A model generated the notes under the pieces. It was given only the letters and a program-made list of their open reading frames with translations. It was not told the DNA's origin and did not search any database. Of a stretch of DNA of 64,000 nucleotides, positions 53,224 through 64,000 are shown in pieces. How positions within the stretch are numbered: the stretch's first letter is position 1; each line of letters begins with the position of its first letter. Origin of the DNA: Letharia columbiana (lineage: Eukaryota; Ascomycota; Lecanoromycetes; Lecanorales; Parmeliaceae); the NCBI RefSeq assembly GCF_014066305.1, contig NW_023501101.1, positions 236,898 through 300,897 of the forward strand. Direction: 5' to 3'. The translations under genes and the position numbers were made by a program.

Positions 53224-53860
53224 CCTCACTCAGCACTTTCCAACACCTCTTTCAGCTCCACCTCCTATCCCACTCCCGCGCACTTCATCTTCAGCTCCTC
53301 TATCTCCGCCGTCAGCCTCGCCACCTCCCCCGTGCCCGAAGCGCACAACCCGTTCCTAACCTATGCCGCAAACACCGACTATGACCGCTCTGAACTCATC
53401 GCTGAGAAATCATCCAGTGCGTGATGGACTCCAAATCGGCCAGATCAAACGCGATAGCGCACATGCGGCCTGGAGCGTTAACGACGCTATTCCGTTGATG
53501 GTGCGGTCGGCGCTCACGATCCATGCGCTGCCCCCGCTGGACGAGCAATGTGCATAGCTGCGCATTGATACAGTCGCGGTGAGCGTGATGGATATTGCGG
53601 GTCTCGCTGCCAAAACGAGCCACAAAGGTGACGGATGATACCTCCTCGACCTCCATGCTCGGCCTTTCCAATCCGCACACTTTCTCCTAACGCGCCACTC
53701 TCTGCCTGCCTCGCGGGCTGCGGACCTCGGATTTGACGTGTTGGCGCCGTGGGAATGGTTACGCCAATTACGGGATTCTGAGAGAGATGTTGAGGGGAAT
53801 CCGGCTTTAGATCGCTGGGTTTTGGAGCGCCCGGATCGATGTGGCGGTGAGTGGGAGGGG
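53224..53860 (+). pseudogene. Remnant of a terminal thioester-reductase (R) domain of an NRPS-like enzyme
   Basis: R domains (NAD(P)-binding, Thr-Tyr-Lys SDR type) end NRPS, PKS-NRPS and NRPS-like/CAR enzymes by reductive release. In order the + strand gives PAHFIFSSSISAVSLATSPV (family F.F.SSIS.V..), PEAHNPFLTYAANTDYDRSE LIAEK (Y.x.SK..AE region, with the catalytic Tyr-Lys pair changed). After a frameshift near 53410-53440 it gives LQIGQIKRDSAHAAWSVNDA IPLMVRSALTIHALPPLDEQ CA, then a TAG (53555-53557) where relatives have Trp, then LRIDTVAVSVMDIAGL. After further stops it ends GFDVLAPWEWLRQLRDSERD VEGNPALDRW. No adenylation or carrier domain is found upstream. Confidence 0.68.
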
Positions 53861-55465
53861 AGGACCATCGCGGAGGGTCATATTCGGAAGATGTGGATTG
53901 TAGAGTGTAGAGTGGGCGAGTGCAAATGGTGTATAGAGCTCTTGCTCGAAGTCTCCTCGTATTTGTTGTCTCTGAACGCTGAACTTGCAAGCCTGAATGA
54001 AGCGATGATGGCGGCGGCAAGGTATGACCGGAGCAACATACAAGCTCATTTAGATATGCCCACCTACTCTATCAACACCGTTTTCGTTGTCCGCGGTCTC
54101 CGCACTGATCTAATGAATGGGAGAACTTGGTGGGAGATTTGTACGCGAGATTCCTGGTGGGAGAGATTGCGTGGAAAATTGTAGGAAAGATGTTTGGTAT
54201 GAGAAATTGTGCGGAAAAAATTTGGTAGCAGATTTTGTATGGGAGAAACTGCAAGGGAGGCTTTGTATGGAAGATGTTGGCTGAGATAGACTGTGTAGAA
54301 GTTCTGTAGATTCATACCAGTTGCTACCGTGATTGGCGAGAAGTTCATTGGGTATCAAAAGGCTGTCTAATTATAAGCTATCTTGGTGATTATACACATG
54401 TTGTCAAGCTACGATCACCTTGTTTAAATTGACAGTTGCTACTCAACAAGGAGAGCTCATGCTCTCATGAATAATGTATCCAACGTATTGACGAGTAGAC
54501 ACATAGCTGTATGGCCCTGTGTGCTTAATAATAGACCATTTGACGAGCTATCGTAAGTATGGACATGTGAAGTCGTGGAGGGATAAGTGCAAAGTTAGCA
54601 AGGAATAAATCATGTTGCCAGTGTAGGGAAAAGATTTTGATGAGAATGCCCTGTGGGCGAGTTGCTGAAAGTGTAGGCAAGACGTTGAGTTCGCAGCGAA
54701 GGAGTGACGCCATTTCTGAAGCTATTGACCATTTGCTTGCGGAATTTGCGTTGAGATTGTGGCGCGAGATAAATGACACATGACAGACTGATTGAGTTGA
54801 GTATCCACTTGAAATTCTTGTGTCTCATGTGCTCGTAGGTAGGTGAGGGACAAATGGCAGCGGTGTTTATTCTACTTCCCGGTGGTATATTTCGCCTTTC
54901 TTTCGGATTTAGTTCATAAGCTCGTTGGATACCGTCCCATATTCGAGCTTTGGAAGGGATATCGGCTCAGTGACATGCGTTCTTCGGAGAAAAAAAGGGT
55001 CGGCGTGTGGGAAGAAAGAATCCGGTTGTTATTAATACAGCTTGTAGGGCAAAAGTGTTGTGGGGGTATTTAGTTCGTATTAGGTTCGATTCCTAATAAT
55101 GGCGCTGGTACGAGTTACAATGGTGTTGCGTGCTTTTTTCTAAAAGACTGCAGCCTTGGCATTAAAGCTGTTGCGTGGGGCGACCGAAAAGTAAATAGAT
55201 CATCCTCCTAGCCACATTGCGACAACCTCCAAGCTTGTACCACTTGATCTTTCAGTCTTTACGGGCTGGCTCATGAAACTTGAGAAGGCCTGCATAACCA
55301 AAAGTCCTACCATATTGCCATTCGCAGACCGATTGTCTCTTCACCAACACCGTGCATTGGACTGATTCAATATTTACAATCGTCTAATGGCAGACAGCCT
55401 CTAGCGGATTCATCTCCAGCGATCGAAAGCACTTCAAAAGTTGATTTCATTACTCCCTACCAACC
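53861..55465. other. Intergenic region with degenerate short repeats
   Basis: 1.6 kb. Between about 54115 and 54270 a loose series of GGGAGA..TTG.G/TGGAAGAT.TTGTATG-type motifs suggests an old tandem array of roughly 16-20 bp. A T-arm-like sequence near 55085 does not fold as a tRNA. No gene recognised. Confidence 0.4.
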
Positions 55466-56524
55466 ATGGCTCCAATCGCTTCCTATTTTTCCATCCTCTT
55501 CTCCTCTCCTCACGCCTCGACCTCGAAATCCTCACCTCTCATTACACGCTCCGACACGCTCTCCCCCCTCCAAGCAGGTTCATACTTTGCTACACGAGAC
55601 ATCGCAAAGCGAGCAAGCACAGCATACCAACCCGGTTCCGGCTCCGTTGATCCTCACCATATCGACAATCGCGGCTTCTTTGCCCTCTTCGCTCTCATCG
55701 GCGTCTTTCTCGTCCTCGGCGGAATATGGTTCTTCTTCTGGGCAAAGAATGGTGGCATCAAATTTCGCAAAGGTGATTGGGATGACTACAAGTCTACGGT
55801 ACTGCGGCGTAAGGGCCCGAACGGCACAACACTGAGTGGAGCGACAAGAACCACGAGGTTGGGCGGAGGGAGCGTGGTAGCGGGTGGAGGTCAAGACATG
55901 GATGAAAAGTTCTTCAAGACAGGAGCTCAGGGGGGAAGGAAAAACAAGTTGCCAAGGGGAAACAAGAATAATGAAGACACCGACATGCGGGCATACCGGC
56001 AAGAGAAGCCTGCTCGTGTCGGAGGACTCAATCGTGAATCCGACGGTATCTTCAACCAAGACTTTGCGTACTCTGACACCACGTATTCGGATGATATCTC
56101 GCAAGCACAGCACATCCCAATCAATACGCCCAAGAAGAAGGATTCGAAATGGACCAAGCCTACGAAGAATGCGGAGCCTACTCCCACTACCCCGTCGCCG
56201 AAGAAAAAACCAAACTTCTATAACCAGACGCCAGGCTCCAACAATAGTACCGACTCTCACCGTCCACTAAGGCCGAATGCTCATGCGCCGAGCACGGATA
56301 GCACGCCGACGCGCTCGAGACAGAGCTCTCCAACCAAACATCATCGATCTAAAGGAAGTATGCCGGGCAGTTTCTACATGGAGCCATTGGATTTTGAGAG
56401 CAGATACAGTGCGACCAATAGCGATGCTGGGATGACAGAGGACAGTAGGGGTACGAAGGCGTACTTCCATCCTATTCCTGGTCTGGGAAGTGATTCGGGG
56501 AGAGCTGCAGGCGGGGGGTTTTAG
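55466..56524 (+). CDS. Single-pass membrane protein with disordered cytoplasmic tail
   Basis: Single exon, 352 residues, ATG in good context (CAACCATGG). A Ser-rich lumenal or extracellular N-terminus precedes one strong membrane helix (about residues 69-91, GFFALFALIGVFLVLGGIWF). Basic residues follow (KNGGIKFRKGDWDDYKSTVL), then a long Lys/Pro/Ser-rich disordered tail with SPKKKP, TPTRSRQSSPTKHHR and a C-terminal FESRYSATNSDAGMTEDSRG. Ascomycete relatives are annotated as hypothetical or 'endosomal SPRY domain' proteins, but no SPRY domain is visible. Possibly a plasma- or endosomal-membrane adaptor; function unknown. Confidence 0.72.
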   Translation: MAPIASYFSILFSSPHASTSKSSPLITRSDTLSPLQAGSYFATRDIAKRASTAYQPGSGSVDPHHIDNRGFFALFALIGVFLVLGGIWFFFWAKNGGIKFRKGDWDDYKSTVLRRKGPNGTTLSGATRTTRLGGGSVVAGGGQDMDEKFFKTGAQGGRKNKLPRGNKNNEDTDMRAYRQEKPARVGGLNRESDGIFNQDFAYSDTTYSDDISQAQHIPINTPKKKDSKWTKPTKNAEPTPTTPSPKKKPNFYNQTPGSNNSTDSHRPLRPNAHAPSTDSTPTRSRQSSPTKHHRSKGSMPGSFYMEPLDFESRYSATNSDAGMTEDSRGTKAYFHPIPGLGSDSGRAAGGGF

Positions 56525-57211
56525 GAGGGGAAGGGGTAGGAGGGATAGTCTGAGTGACAGTGAAGGTGAGACGATGGCTAGTTGAGGAATATGAGGTTGC
56601 GAAGGGATTGTCATAGTTTGATGATCAGTGATTGCATAAGCGGTTGGGCATCGATCAATGAGCGCGTGTATGTGTTCTCTAGCATTGTCGCATTGTTTGC
56701 CAAGAACATACAAGCAGATTATGAGTAGCCTTTGGCCAATACCACATATCCAAGATGTCCGCAGGGCGCAATGACTTAGCACAGCGCAGTCCGATGTCGA
56801 AATGTCCCATAACCTCACATTGGAAGTTGAAGAGGGAAGAAATGTACTCCAAAAACTGGTAATGCTTGAACTTTGTTTGTACCCTCGTCTTGGTGTCACG
56901 AAATGAGAGTCGCGACCCTTCGTTGCGATGCCGTACACATGGTTCCTGGTCTAGGGTACATAGATACACGCTATCACTCCTAAGACAGGTTTAGGGGCTG
57001 CAATGCGTGCTTTGCTCGAGAAACATATTGCCCTCTCCTCTAACATGTTATCTATTCGGTGAATCGTAAAGCTCTTCGCCAAATCGATGAAGCAGAGACG
57101 GAGTAACTGAAGAAGCCATACATTGATCTGATACTGCCACACAGCCCGACATACTACCCAACAATATAGCAACGGCCGTCCCAGCCGCACCGACGCCATA
57201 CCTTCAACCCA
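56525..57211. other. Convergent intergenic region
   Basis: Holds the 3' flanks of the two membrane-protein genes. Long minus-strand frame here overlaps the upstream gene antisense and is not coding-like. Confidence 0.45.
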
Positions 57212-57742
57212 TCACTGCCTCCTCTCCGTATCCACAACGACCACAACCGGCACCTCCCTCGGCCCCTCTTCCCCCATTCCCAGCCATCGCCCAAGAACAC
57301 CCACAGCCCAACCCGCCAGCTCAACCAAACAATCAAGCAAGAAACCAACCACGAGCCAAATCATCCTCACCAACAACCACACCGAACGCAACACCAAGCC
57401 GAACAAACACAGCATTCCTACGACCCACACCAGCACCCCAAGCACGGTGAAAACCCATGGAACCTCCACACACGCCTCCGCCGAAGGAAGAAACGTCAAC
57501 CAATTGTTGACGGCTGGGAAGGTGGAGCCGCAGATCCGGACTTTGAAGTCGGCCGCGTAGTTGCCTTCGGCGAAGAGGGCGTTGATGGTGTCTTCGGGGG
57601 TTGAGGGGCCGAGGGCAAGGTCGCGGAGGAAGAGGGCGAGGATGCGGCCGCTGGCGAGGAAGTGGGAGAGGGAGGATTTGTGGAAGGCGGTCGTGAGGAA
57701 GGGTGGGGTGTCGGCGTTGAGGTCCGAGAGGGAGAGGGGCAT
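57212..57742 (-). CDS. Small membrane protein of unknown function
   Basis: 176 residues from ATG 57742, which follows a typical CAACAAACCAACTCCAACC leader; the frame is open to another ATG at 57964 (250 residues), but that extension is Pro/Ser/His-rich and UTR-like. A soluble N-terminal part (MPLSLSDLNADTPPFLTTAF ... ILALFLRDLALGPSTPEDT) precedes two or three hydrophobic helices (WVFTVLGVLVWVVGMLCLFG; LVRMIWLVVGFLLDCLVEL). The C-terminal tail is short and charged. No family recognised. Confidence 0.6.
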   Translation of the reverse strand: MPLSLSDLNADTPPFLTTAFHKSSLSHFLASGRILALFLRDLALGPSTPEDTINALFAEGNYAADFKVRICGSTFPAVNNWLTFLPSAEACVEVPWVFTVLGVLVWVVGMLCLFGLVLRSVWLLVRMIWLVVGFLLDCLVELAGWAVGVLGRWLGMGEEGPREVPVVVVVDTERRQ

Positions 57743-58567
57743 GGTTGGAGTTGGTTTGTTGAGGAAAATATAAAGGGGTAGTAAATGTGAATCGATGGGC
57801 GGTTGGAGGGAGTGGTGAGGTTTTGATGGTGAATACGCAGAGATTAGAAAAGGAAAGGGCATTGAAGCACGAGGTTTAGAGAGATGGGGGTAGACGCTGT
57901 TTCTAGAACCTTTTTGTCTCATGGGACAAAGCAAGATAAGGGAGGTGTCGGGTTCGTCTTGCATGTCTCCATAAAGGCAATGAATGCTTCAAGACAGTAA
58001 AATCCTCCGAACAAGACCGAGACAAAGGAAATTTGCTCATGAAACGTCGCAAATTGCTTGATGGATAAAGTGCAGATTGAGTCTTTAGAAAATCCAGGAA
58101 GGCATACTGTCATTATCCAAAAGGGGTATATAACGCCTCCAAAGCTCGACCCAGAGCTATCATGACACCCATGGACGCCTGAAGAGTGGGATCAACCCCG
58201 AGCCAAAATAACAGCCAGCGATCAACACGAGCAGAAACAGCGGCTATGCTGCGGTTGACAATAGAACCAAATCTTACCACTGAGTTTGGCATTCCTTCCA
58301 AACGTGCATTCCATCCACCGTCAGCCCAAGAAGTTGCACGTTCTTTGACCTCTGCAGTCGGCACAGACGAGGCGCAGTTCCTGCTCAATTTGTGCCTCGA
58401 CCGAGCAAGCATAATCAGAGTATGCAAGGCTGTTGGGATTTCGCAGACCAGGCAGGGCTTCATCCGGCAGATTCGATCGCCCGAGGTTCGAAGTCACATG
58501 TGGGTTCCTGCCAGTGTATACCATATGAAGCTAAGCAGTCTTATCGTAAAGTCGTGAAGAAGGGCCG
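57743..58567. other. Intergenic region
   Basis: Between two minus-strand genes. A 116-codon minus-strand frame (58113-58463) has an ATG and one hydrophobic stretch but no other support. Confidence 0.4.
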
Positions 58568-60611
58568 TCAGCCATAGCGCGGACCGTCATCTACGCCGGG
58601 CTTGGGTCGTCTGAAGGGGTGAGCTTCAGTATTCCTAAGCATCGAATCAGCGGCAGCCCTGCCACATTGCAAATGTCACGCAGCAGGTTTAGGTCACTTA
58701 CAGCACATACTCATCCAGACTAACAACACTCGGCTCGCTAAAAATCAAATAGAAATACTTCAGCGTCTCCGCCATCCAAAAGCTCTCCATCTTATTCTGC
58801 TTCGCCGACTTATCAATCCTTACATCCGATATCATTGCATTCCCAAACTCCGTCCGCGTATTCCTCTCGATGTTCGAGAACATGCGCCATGCCGAGTCTA
58901 GAAGGTCGGCATCGCCAGTAAGGCGATAGAGGACGAAGACAGACTCGATGGCTTCGGGCCGGAGCAGGTATCGTGCGTCCCAGATTTCCGTGAAGCCCCT
59001 GGGGGTCTTTTCTTCGTGAATGGTGTAATTCAGAAGTTGTGCATCGGTTCTGATTTCTTCGCCCGCCTCTTGCTTGCCCTTGGCTCTTTCTAGAACCGTT
59101 GCCTCCCATTTCTTTTCATCCCACTGGCAATCAGAGTTCATCTCGCATGGCACCATGAAGAATTGTTCGGGCATGATCCCCGAAGGCATGTTGTCATATG
59201 TCCATATGCAGCCATCGACGAGTTTCCTTGCCGTGTTCATCTGCTCCGGCTTGTCGAAGATCTTCGCACCAATGCCTACCATACCACCGATGTAGCATCC
59301 CAAATGCTGGCCTTGTGCGCTGAGTCTGGTTCCAGTGATGCTGTCCACTACTACAGCTCCCGACATTAGAATGTCCTTATTGTCCGGTACCATAGGTTGA
59401 AAGAATATGTTGTTGATAGCTGTGGTCATGGCGAGATCATACATTTTTTTGAGCTGGTCCTCATCGTCTCGGCCACCGATCAGCATGTGCTGCTTTGGTA
59501 GGTATTCGTACCACGAGTCCGCCATGCTACCAAGCGTGTAACTGTTGTCCTGAAAAGTTAGAGCCTTCGCGTTCATAAGAGTTGGCCATAAGCCTGGTAA
59601 AGAGGTGTAGCTTTGCCATTTCTCGAATTCGTTCAAGATCCTCTTTACTGCATCGTAATACTTCAAGTTACCCGTCAATTGGGAAAGCCGTGTAAACTCC
59701 AGGGTGAGGGAGCCGATCTCAGCAATGAGCGTCGCGGTGCCCGCCGTTTGTTGAGCTCCCTCAAGCGCCTCTTTCCATTTCCATCGTGTGACTGGCATAC
59801 GATTCGGCGTATCGAAGGCGCAATACAGTAGATCTCCCACCTCCGTCGCTTTTTGTAGGAGAATAGGATATGTGCCACCAGTCAGGTCATAAGCGCCAAG
59901 AAAGCCCCCAAGGTACCTGATCGTTGTCTCGAAAATATTGAGCATGCTGTCAGTCGTTGAATTGAAATCAATGTCCTTAGCAGCATCGACAGCCTCATCA
60001 AACTCCTCTTTCATGCCCATAATCCAGAGCGTATCCAATGTATCCACTAATGTAGCAGCCCACCCTCCAAAAGCCTGCACGCTCCCGCCGTCCAAGGGGG
60101 TCAGCTCGTCTTTCATCCACGCATGTGCCTTGTATCCCGCCCATGAGTGCTCGAAGCTCGACTTGACAGCACTCAGTCTCCGCAACCGTGTAGCCTTCGC
60201 CTCGTCTGTTTCAGCGTCAAAATCATGCTGGACCTGTGCAAGCTTGTAGGGCAACCCTTTCGAAAAGTATTTGTAGTCATTGACCGGATTCTGCTCGAGG
60301 AACTTGCGTGTGCCGAAAGTGTGCTGGCCTTTTGTGAATCTTGGAGGGGGTCCCACCGCTTCTGGAGAGTCCGGGTTTGCGGCCCCTTGGGGAAAAGGTC
60401 TCTCATCTATTGAATTATTGGAAGGAACATCATTGTAGCCATAGCTGGTCGAGCTTGACGTTGAGGATTTTCCCTTTGTTCTGTACCCTTGCCTAGCCTT
60501 CGCCTTTGTTGCGTTTGAAGTGACGTCTTGTAGAGAGTAGACGTACCATACTCCGAGGACGAGGATCGAGGCTAGGACAAGTGAGGTGATCCTTCTGCGT
60601 GGCATAAACAT
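58568..60611 (-). CDS. GH47 class I alpha-1,2-mannosidase (type II membrane protein)
   Basis: Trims Man9 N-glycans in the ER/Golgi. Exons 58702-60611 and 58568-58634 (67-nt intron 58635-58701, GTAAGT...TTAG), 658 residues. A short basic N-terminus (MFMPRRR) and signal anchor (ITSLVLASILVLGVWYVYSL) are followed by a Ser/Thr-rich stem and the GH47 (alpha/alpha)7 barrel. Visible landmarks are DTLDTLWIMGM, NIFETTIRYLGGFLGAYDL, GQHLGCYIGGMVG, LRPEAIESVFVLYRLTGD and ESFWMAETLKYFYLIF. Splicing restores the Ca-binding NTEAHPF motif, which lies on the last exon. Two Cys (VPCEMNSDCQW) sit at the position of the conserved disulfide. The long gap between barrel blocks fits MNS1/mns1B-type Golgi enzymes or the ER enzyme; I cannot decide between them. 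Confidence 0.94.
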
Positions 60612-61167
60612 GGCGGCGAAAGAATCAGGTGACCGCCCGACAGGGAGGATACAAGGAAGCGATACGCTCCATGCCTTGAGGTCGTGGAAGTGGCATATAT
60701 GACAGGTGGTTCATTTACTCGTCAGGTAATTCGAGCCTTCTTGGGCGGCTTGGGCCCCGTCAGCCCGCAGATTGCCAAGGGCGCGTTCCCCCCACTTGGC
60801 TCGGTGCAGAGAAACATAGTGCTGTTATCATCTCCTTTCGTGGCCATACGGAGCACACTTTGCTGAATGAACTCTCAAGGAGTAGTTCTGTATAGAGATA
60901 TGCTACATTCTAATGTATTTAAAGTATGAATACATATTGATCTATTCGAAACGAGTACCCGGGAAGACCGCCTGTCCAACAGCCAGCCAGACCAGGATTT
61001 GCCGGACGCTATGCTAGAGAATAATATGGAGCGCTCTCCCTACCCGCGCTTCCTATTACCAACTGTGTCGCTATGCATTTGAAAGATTTATACGATAACG
61101 CCCGCGCAGTGCATGGAGCGAAGACTTTTGTTGCAATGCCACGAGTCAAACCACACTCCACAATCGA
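60612..61167. other. Intergenic region
   Basis: Promoter of the GH47 gene and 3' flank of the secreted-protein gene; AT-rich around 60900-60950. Nothing else recognised. Confidence 0.4.
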
Positions 61168-62841
61168 TCAGCCACGCCAAAGCTTCTGCTTCGTTTGAGT
61201 GATCAGAGGGCCCAGATACCCAGCCGGTACGCTGAGAATGCTTTCGTCTGTGACTGCGTGCGCATTTTGAAATAGGAACATGTCCTGTGATGTTGTCTCG
61301 AGGAATTCGCACTTTTTGTTTATTTGCCCTCTCTTTGGCAGAGTGCAACTCATGTCCCAGGTCAGTATGCGCAGTTGAGAAATGCACGCCGTGTTGACAC
61401 CGGCTGCATTGACAGTAATATTGATGGGCTGGCCGAAGTTGCCCTCGGAATTGCAGGCCTGGGCCCCCTCGAAAAGCAGCTCACCTGTAGTGAGATTGGC
61501 AAAAAGGTTAGTGATCTGCTGACCGTAGTTTCGATTCATGTGGCTGAAGTCGTTCAGAGTAAATGCTGAATCGTAGTTGCCGCTATACCACCAAGCATCG
61601 CAAACGTTCTGCTCATTGTATTCTTGGCAGTCAATATCGTAATTCAACTTCGTACCGTTTGTGTCCATCGCCTGCGGGTTTGTTCCCCGCGCGATCACCC
61701 CATAAATATTGTTACCGTTGAGCGCCTGGGAAATGAGGTAGGTGTTGAATGCGAAATAGAGATAATTCGATTGATCTGGTAAGGAAGGTGGCAAAGCGGT
61801 GAAGTTGCCTTGAGACGCGAAAGCAAGGAATTCAGCTTCGTTGGACATGACCGAGACTAAAGTCTGATTCAGGTTGCTTTGTACCGGCACGAGGACAGTC
61901 TGTGCAAAGTTGGCGCTGAGGTCAGCGAGTTGAATGATTTTCGAGTCCGAAGTGTCGATCGGAAAGAGAAATCGTCCGATGTTGGGTAGGGTGTTCAGCG
62001 CGTTGGATATCACTTGAGCAGCGGCCTGCCAAGTGTAGCTGAAAGCGCTGTGTGCTGCGTAAATTCCCAATGGACCTGGAATGAGCGCAAAAACGCTCTG
62101 AACCGCAAGCAGTATGTCCTGAAGGATCACTCCTTGGTTGTTGGGAATATCAATGATTTGTGCGATCGTTCCAATGTTGTCAGCAGCGATGCCTCCAGAA
62201 TTCCCTACTGCCGTCCACCAAGAATAGAAGAATTGATTGATTGCTAAAGAAAATCATGTTAGCAATATTGTTATAAGCCTCTTGATTTAATGCGTACCGT
62301 ATATGTTGTAAGCAACGTAGAAGACTTCTGGCTGAGTAGCAAGGTTTGGATTCTGGGGAGGAACGCAAGCGTTGGGCGCGATTTGGGAGCAGTCAATACC
62401 CCAAAGGCCGTTGAGCCGCAAGAAACAAGTTGAAAAGCCTTCAGACTCGTAGCATTTGTTGTCGTTCGCCCAATTTATGACCCATTGAGTAAGTTTCAAT
62501 TCATTCCAACACTTATTTGCTCGGCCAGTTGTAAGGTTCGTGCAAACAACTTGGTCGTCATCCAGGTCGCCGGGTTGGCTAATAAATCCTGGCGAATTTG
62601 CTGTGGTTCCATTACCTGTGCCTCCAGTACTGCCATCGGTCGCAGTGGTATTTTGTGTCTGCGACGCCTGACCCCCTATACCAGCTGCGTTGCCAACAGA
62701 ATCACCAGCGTCGTCGCCAGACTGTCGCTCAATAAGATTCCCACTTTCAACGCCCAGATCAATGGGGACTGGCTCAGCTATGACAATTCCATAAAGCGCT
62801 AAAGCTGCGAAGATGTAATTTGAAGTCTGAGAGATGCGCAT
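61168..62841 (-). CDS. Large secreted glycoprotein of unknown function
   Basis: Exon 1 62298-62841 and exon 2 61168-62243, joined by a 54-nt intron (62244-62297, GTACGC...TTTAG), give 539 residues. The signal peptide (MRISQTSNYIFAALALYGIV) leads to a Gly/Thr-rich spacer with N-glycosylation sites. A cysteine-containing domain (CTNLTTGRANKCWNELKLTQ WVINWANDNKCYESEGFSTC FLRLNG) precedes a helical middle (FFYSWWTAVGNSGGIAADNI). The C-terminal part has paired cysteines (DCQEYNEQNVCDAWWY; ACISQLRILTWDMSC). Many N-x-T/S sites support secretion. It resembles a fungal family of secreted hypothetical proteins with no known activity (possibly DUF7872); no glycoside hydrolase or lipase motif is evident. 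Confidence 0.8.
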
Positions 62842-64000
62842 GGCTAGGTGTGTAGTACAGAGATACGCCAAGATCTTTTAACATGGAGGACTGTAAGGAC
62901 GTCGACTCCAATTATGCATGTCAAGGCCGAAAATGTGAGAGAGCGAGCAGAGCATTAATGACCAGCGAGGGACTTGGATACTTGAACGGATACAAAGAAG
63001 TAAGTGAAATCAGCCCAGCCGCAGCTGTCGGCAAGTGAGACAGAATAGCCACATGATGTATGTGGAATTGAAAATAGCTTCACCGCCGGTCCGCAGTGGA
63101 TAGGAATACGTGGCTCACCTTCCGCTTACCAAAAGGTGTGTTTGTGGTGCAGACTCGACATCTGGAGATTGTTTCGTTGCGCTTATATGACCTTGAGACA
63201 AGACACAAGCCACTCTTCCCCCACGGCGATCATGAATCATCGGCTCACCCACTATTCTTCCCCAAGTATCTGGCGCACCACTCTGAGAGATTCTGTGTCG
63301 CCTCTGAGAGCCGAAGAGGCTACAAGAAATTAGCATGGCGACGGCTCAAACACCAGCATGTCCAATTCTGGGGAGAGACACTCATACCGTAACAGTTCAC
63401 AGTGCGTAACATAAGGTGCTTAGCTTTATACACGCAGCTTCACCTATTAGAAGTGATCATAACGAAAATCCGGGTGGTTTCAGTTGTGTGAGCTAGTGTG
63501 AGTTCAGGTGGTGCCCGGGTGAGCTGTGTACGCGCTCGGATATCTTACATGAAAAGAACGCCCATGTAACGAGGCCTTCTTCACTCTTGCAAATCCCCAG
63601 CGTCTACCCAAATACATGAGAAAAGCCCTCCCTGACTCTTGCAAGTTCTCCGCTTCTATCTTCTTCGCTAGAATTGTACTTCAACATTCCTTTCAAGCCA
63701 TCCTTTCGAATCATAATGTCACTCTAAATTATTCGATAAAAATGAAGATATATTGGAAACAAAGTCGAAGTCTAAAGATATGTGATTCATCTGGGCTGAG
63801 AGACAGTTGTATAGTATCCACTAATTCAATCGCAAAAGAGCTTTAAGGTGTCGAAAAGAGTAAAAGGCTGCTAGTCTGACCGGAGTCCCACTCCTAATAA
63901 GCCTACCTTTACCCCAAGCCCGGCCCCCCCTCCCCCAATTTCATCATCCCTCGGCGGCCTTGCACGTCGGATGAAATCAGAACCCGGCTTTACCGGCCTC
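62842..64000. other. Intergenic region to window end
   Basis: 1.16 kb upstream of the secreted-protein gene. Short frames only; a C-rich stretch near 63921-63938. No gene supported. Confidence 0.4.

Noticed and set aside
55075..55110. T-arm-like sequence (ATTAG GTTCGATTC CTAAT) suggesting a tRNA
   Set aside because: No matching acceptor stem, D-arm or anticodon arm at the expected upstream distance.
56267..56938. 223-codon minus-strand frame
   Set aside because: Overlaps the end of the membrane-protein gene antisense, low-complexity, no ATG-context or family support.
58113..58463. 116-codon minus-strand frame with ATG and one hydrophobic stretch
   Set aside because: No homology cue, no splice or leader evidence; the opposite strand is equally open.

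Overview
This is a gene-dense chromosomal segment of a filamentous ascomycete (Pezizomycotina). The basis is short introns of about 47-75 nt (GTRNGT donors, CTRAY branch sites), many divergent and convergent gene pairs, and typical ascomycete families: a velvet regulator, Dbp9, a VIT/vWA protein, fungal mL31-type Mrpl31, a GH47 mannosidase and small secreted proteins. Class cannot be fixed from sequence alone; a Dothideomycete or Lecanoromycete would fit. No tRNA, rRNA or CRISPR was found. Gene models were extended by hand-splicing, so several differ from the longest open frames: true ATG starts, tiny terminal exons, joined exons.

Layout. 0-12 kb: 3'-truncated Doa10 E3 ligase gene, divergent from a 1519-residue repeat protein; then TRAPP subunit Trs20 and a small conserved-looking gene. 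12-21.5 kb: a coding remnant, three-exon Mrpl31, a divergent velvet-domain regulator, a newly assembled four-exon coiled-coil gene, and a large membrane-anchored protein with an (NIQ)9 microsatellite. 22.7-28.9 kb: an LRR-like protein and the Dbp9 helicase gene, divergent, with a nested pair of DNA transposons filling their very short shared promoter. 31-42.2 kb: a small secreted protein, an NADPH/FAD reductase without flavodoxin, a VIT-vWA protein, and an arginyl-tRNA synthetase gene with two in-frame starts. 55-63 kb: two membrane proteins, a GH47 class I alpha-mannosidase and a large secreted glycoprotein.

The most interesting part is 42-54 kb. Here at least four, perhaps five, metabolic genes lie as remnants: a GMC-oxidoreductase-like piece, an Fe(II)/2-oxoglutarate oxygenase broken by three frameshifts, the C-terminal part of a citrate-synthase-like gene, an MFS exporter cut at a poly(A) tract, and a terminal reductase (R) domain of the NRPS-like type with frameshifts and nonsense codons. 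Oxygenase + citrate-synthase-like enzyme + exporter + R domain is the composition of a secondary-metabolite cluster. I read the region as a decayed cluster, possibly of alkylcitrate type. Repeats, a 30-bp perfect palindrome and a 23-bp inverted repeat occur within the same interval.

The housekeeping genes act separately: ER protein quality control (Doa10, GH47), vesicle tethering (Trs20), ribosome biogenesis and translation (Dbp9, Mrpl31, ArgRS) and developmental regulation (velvet).
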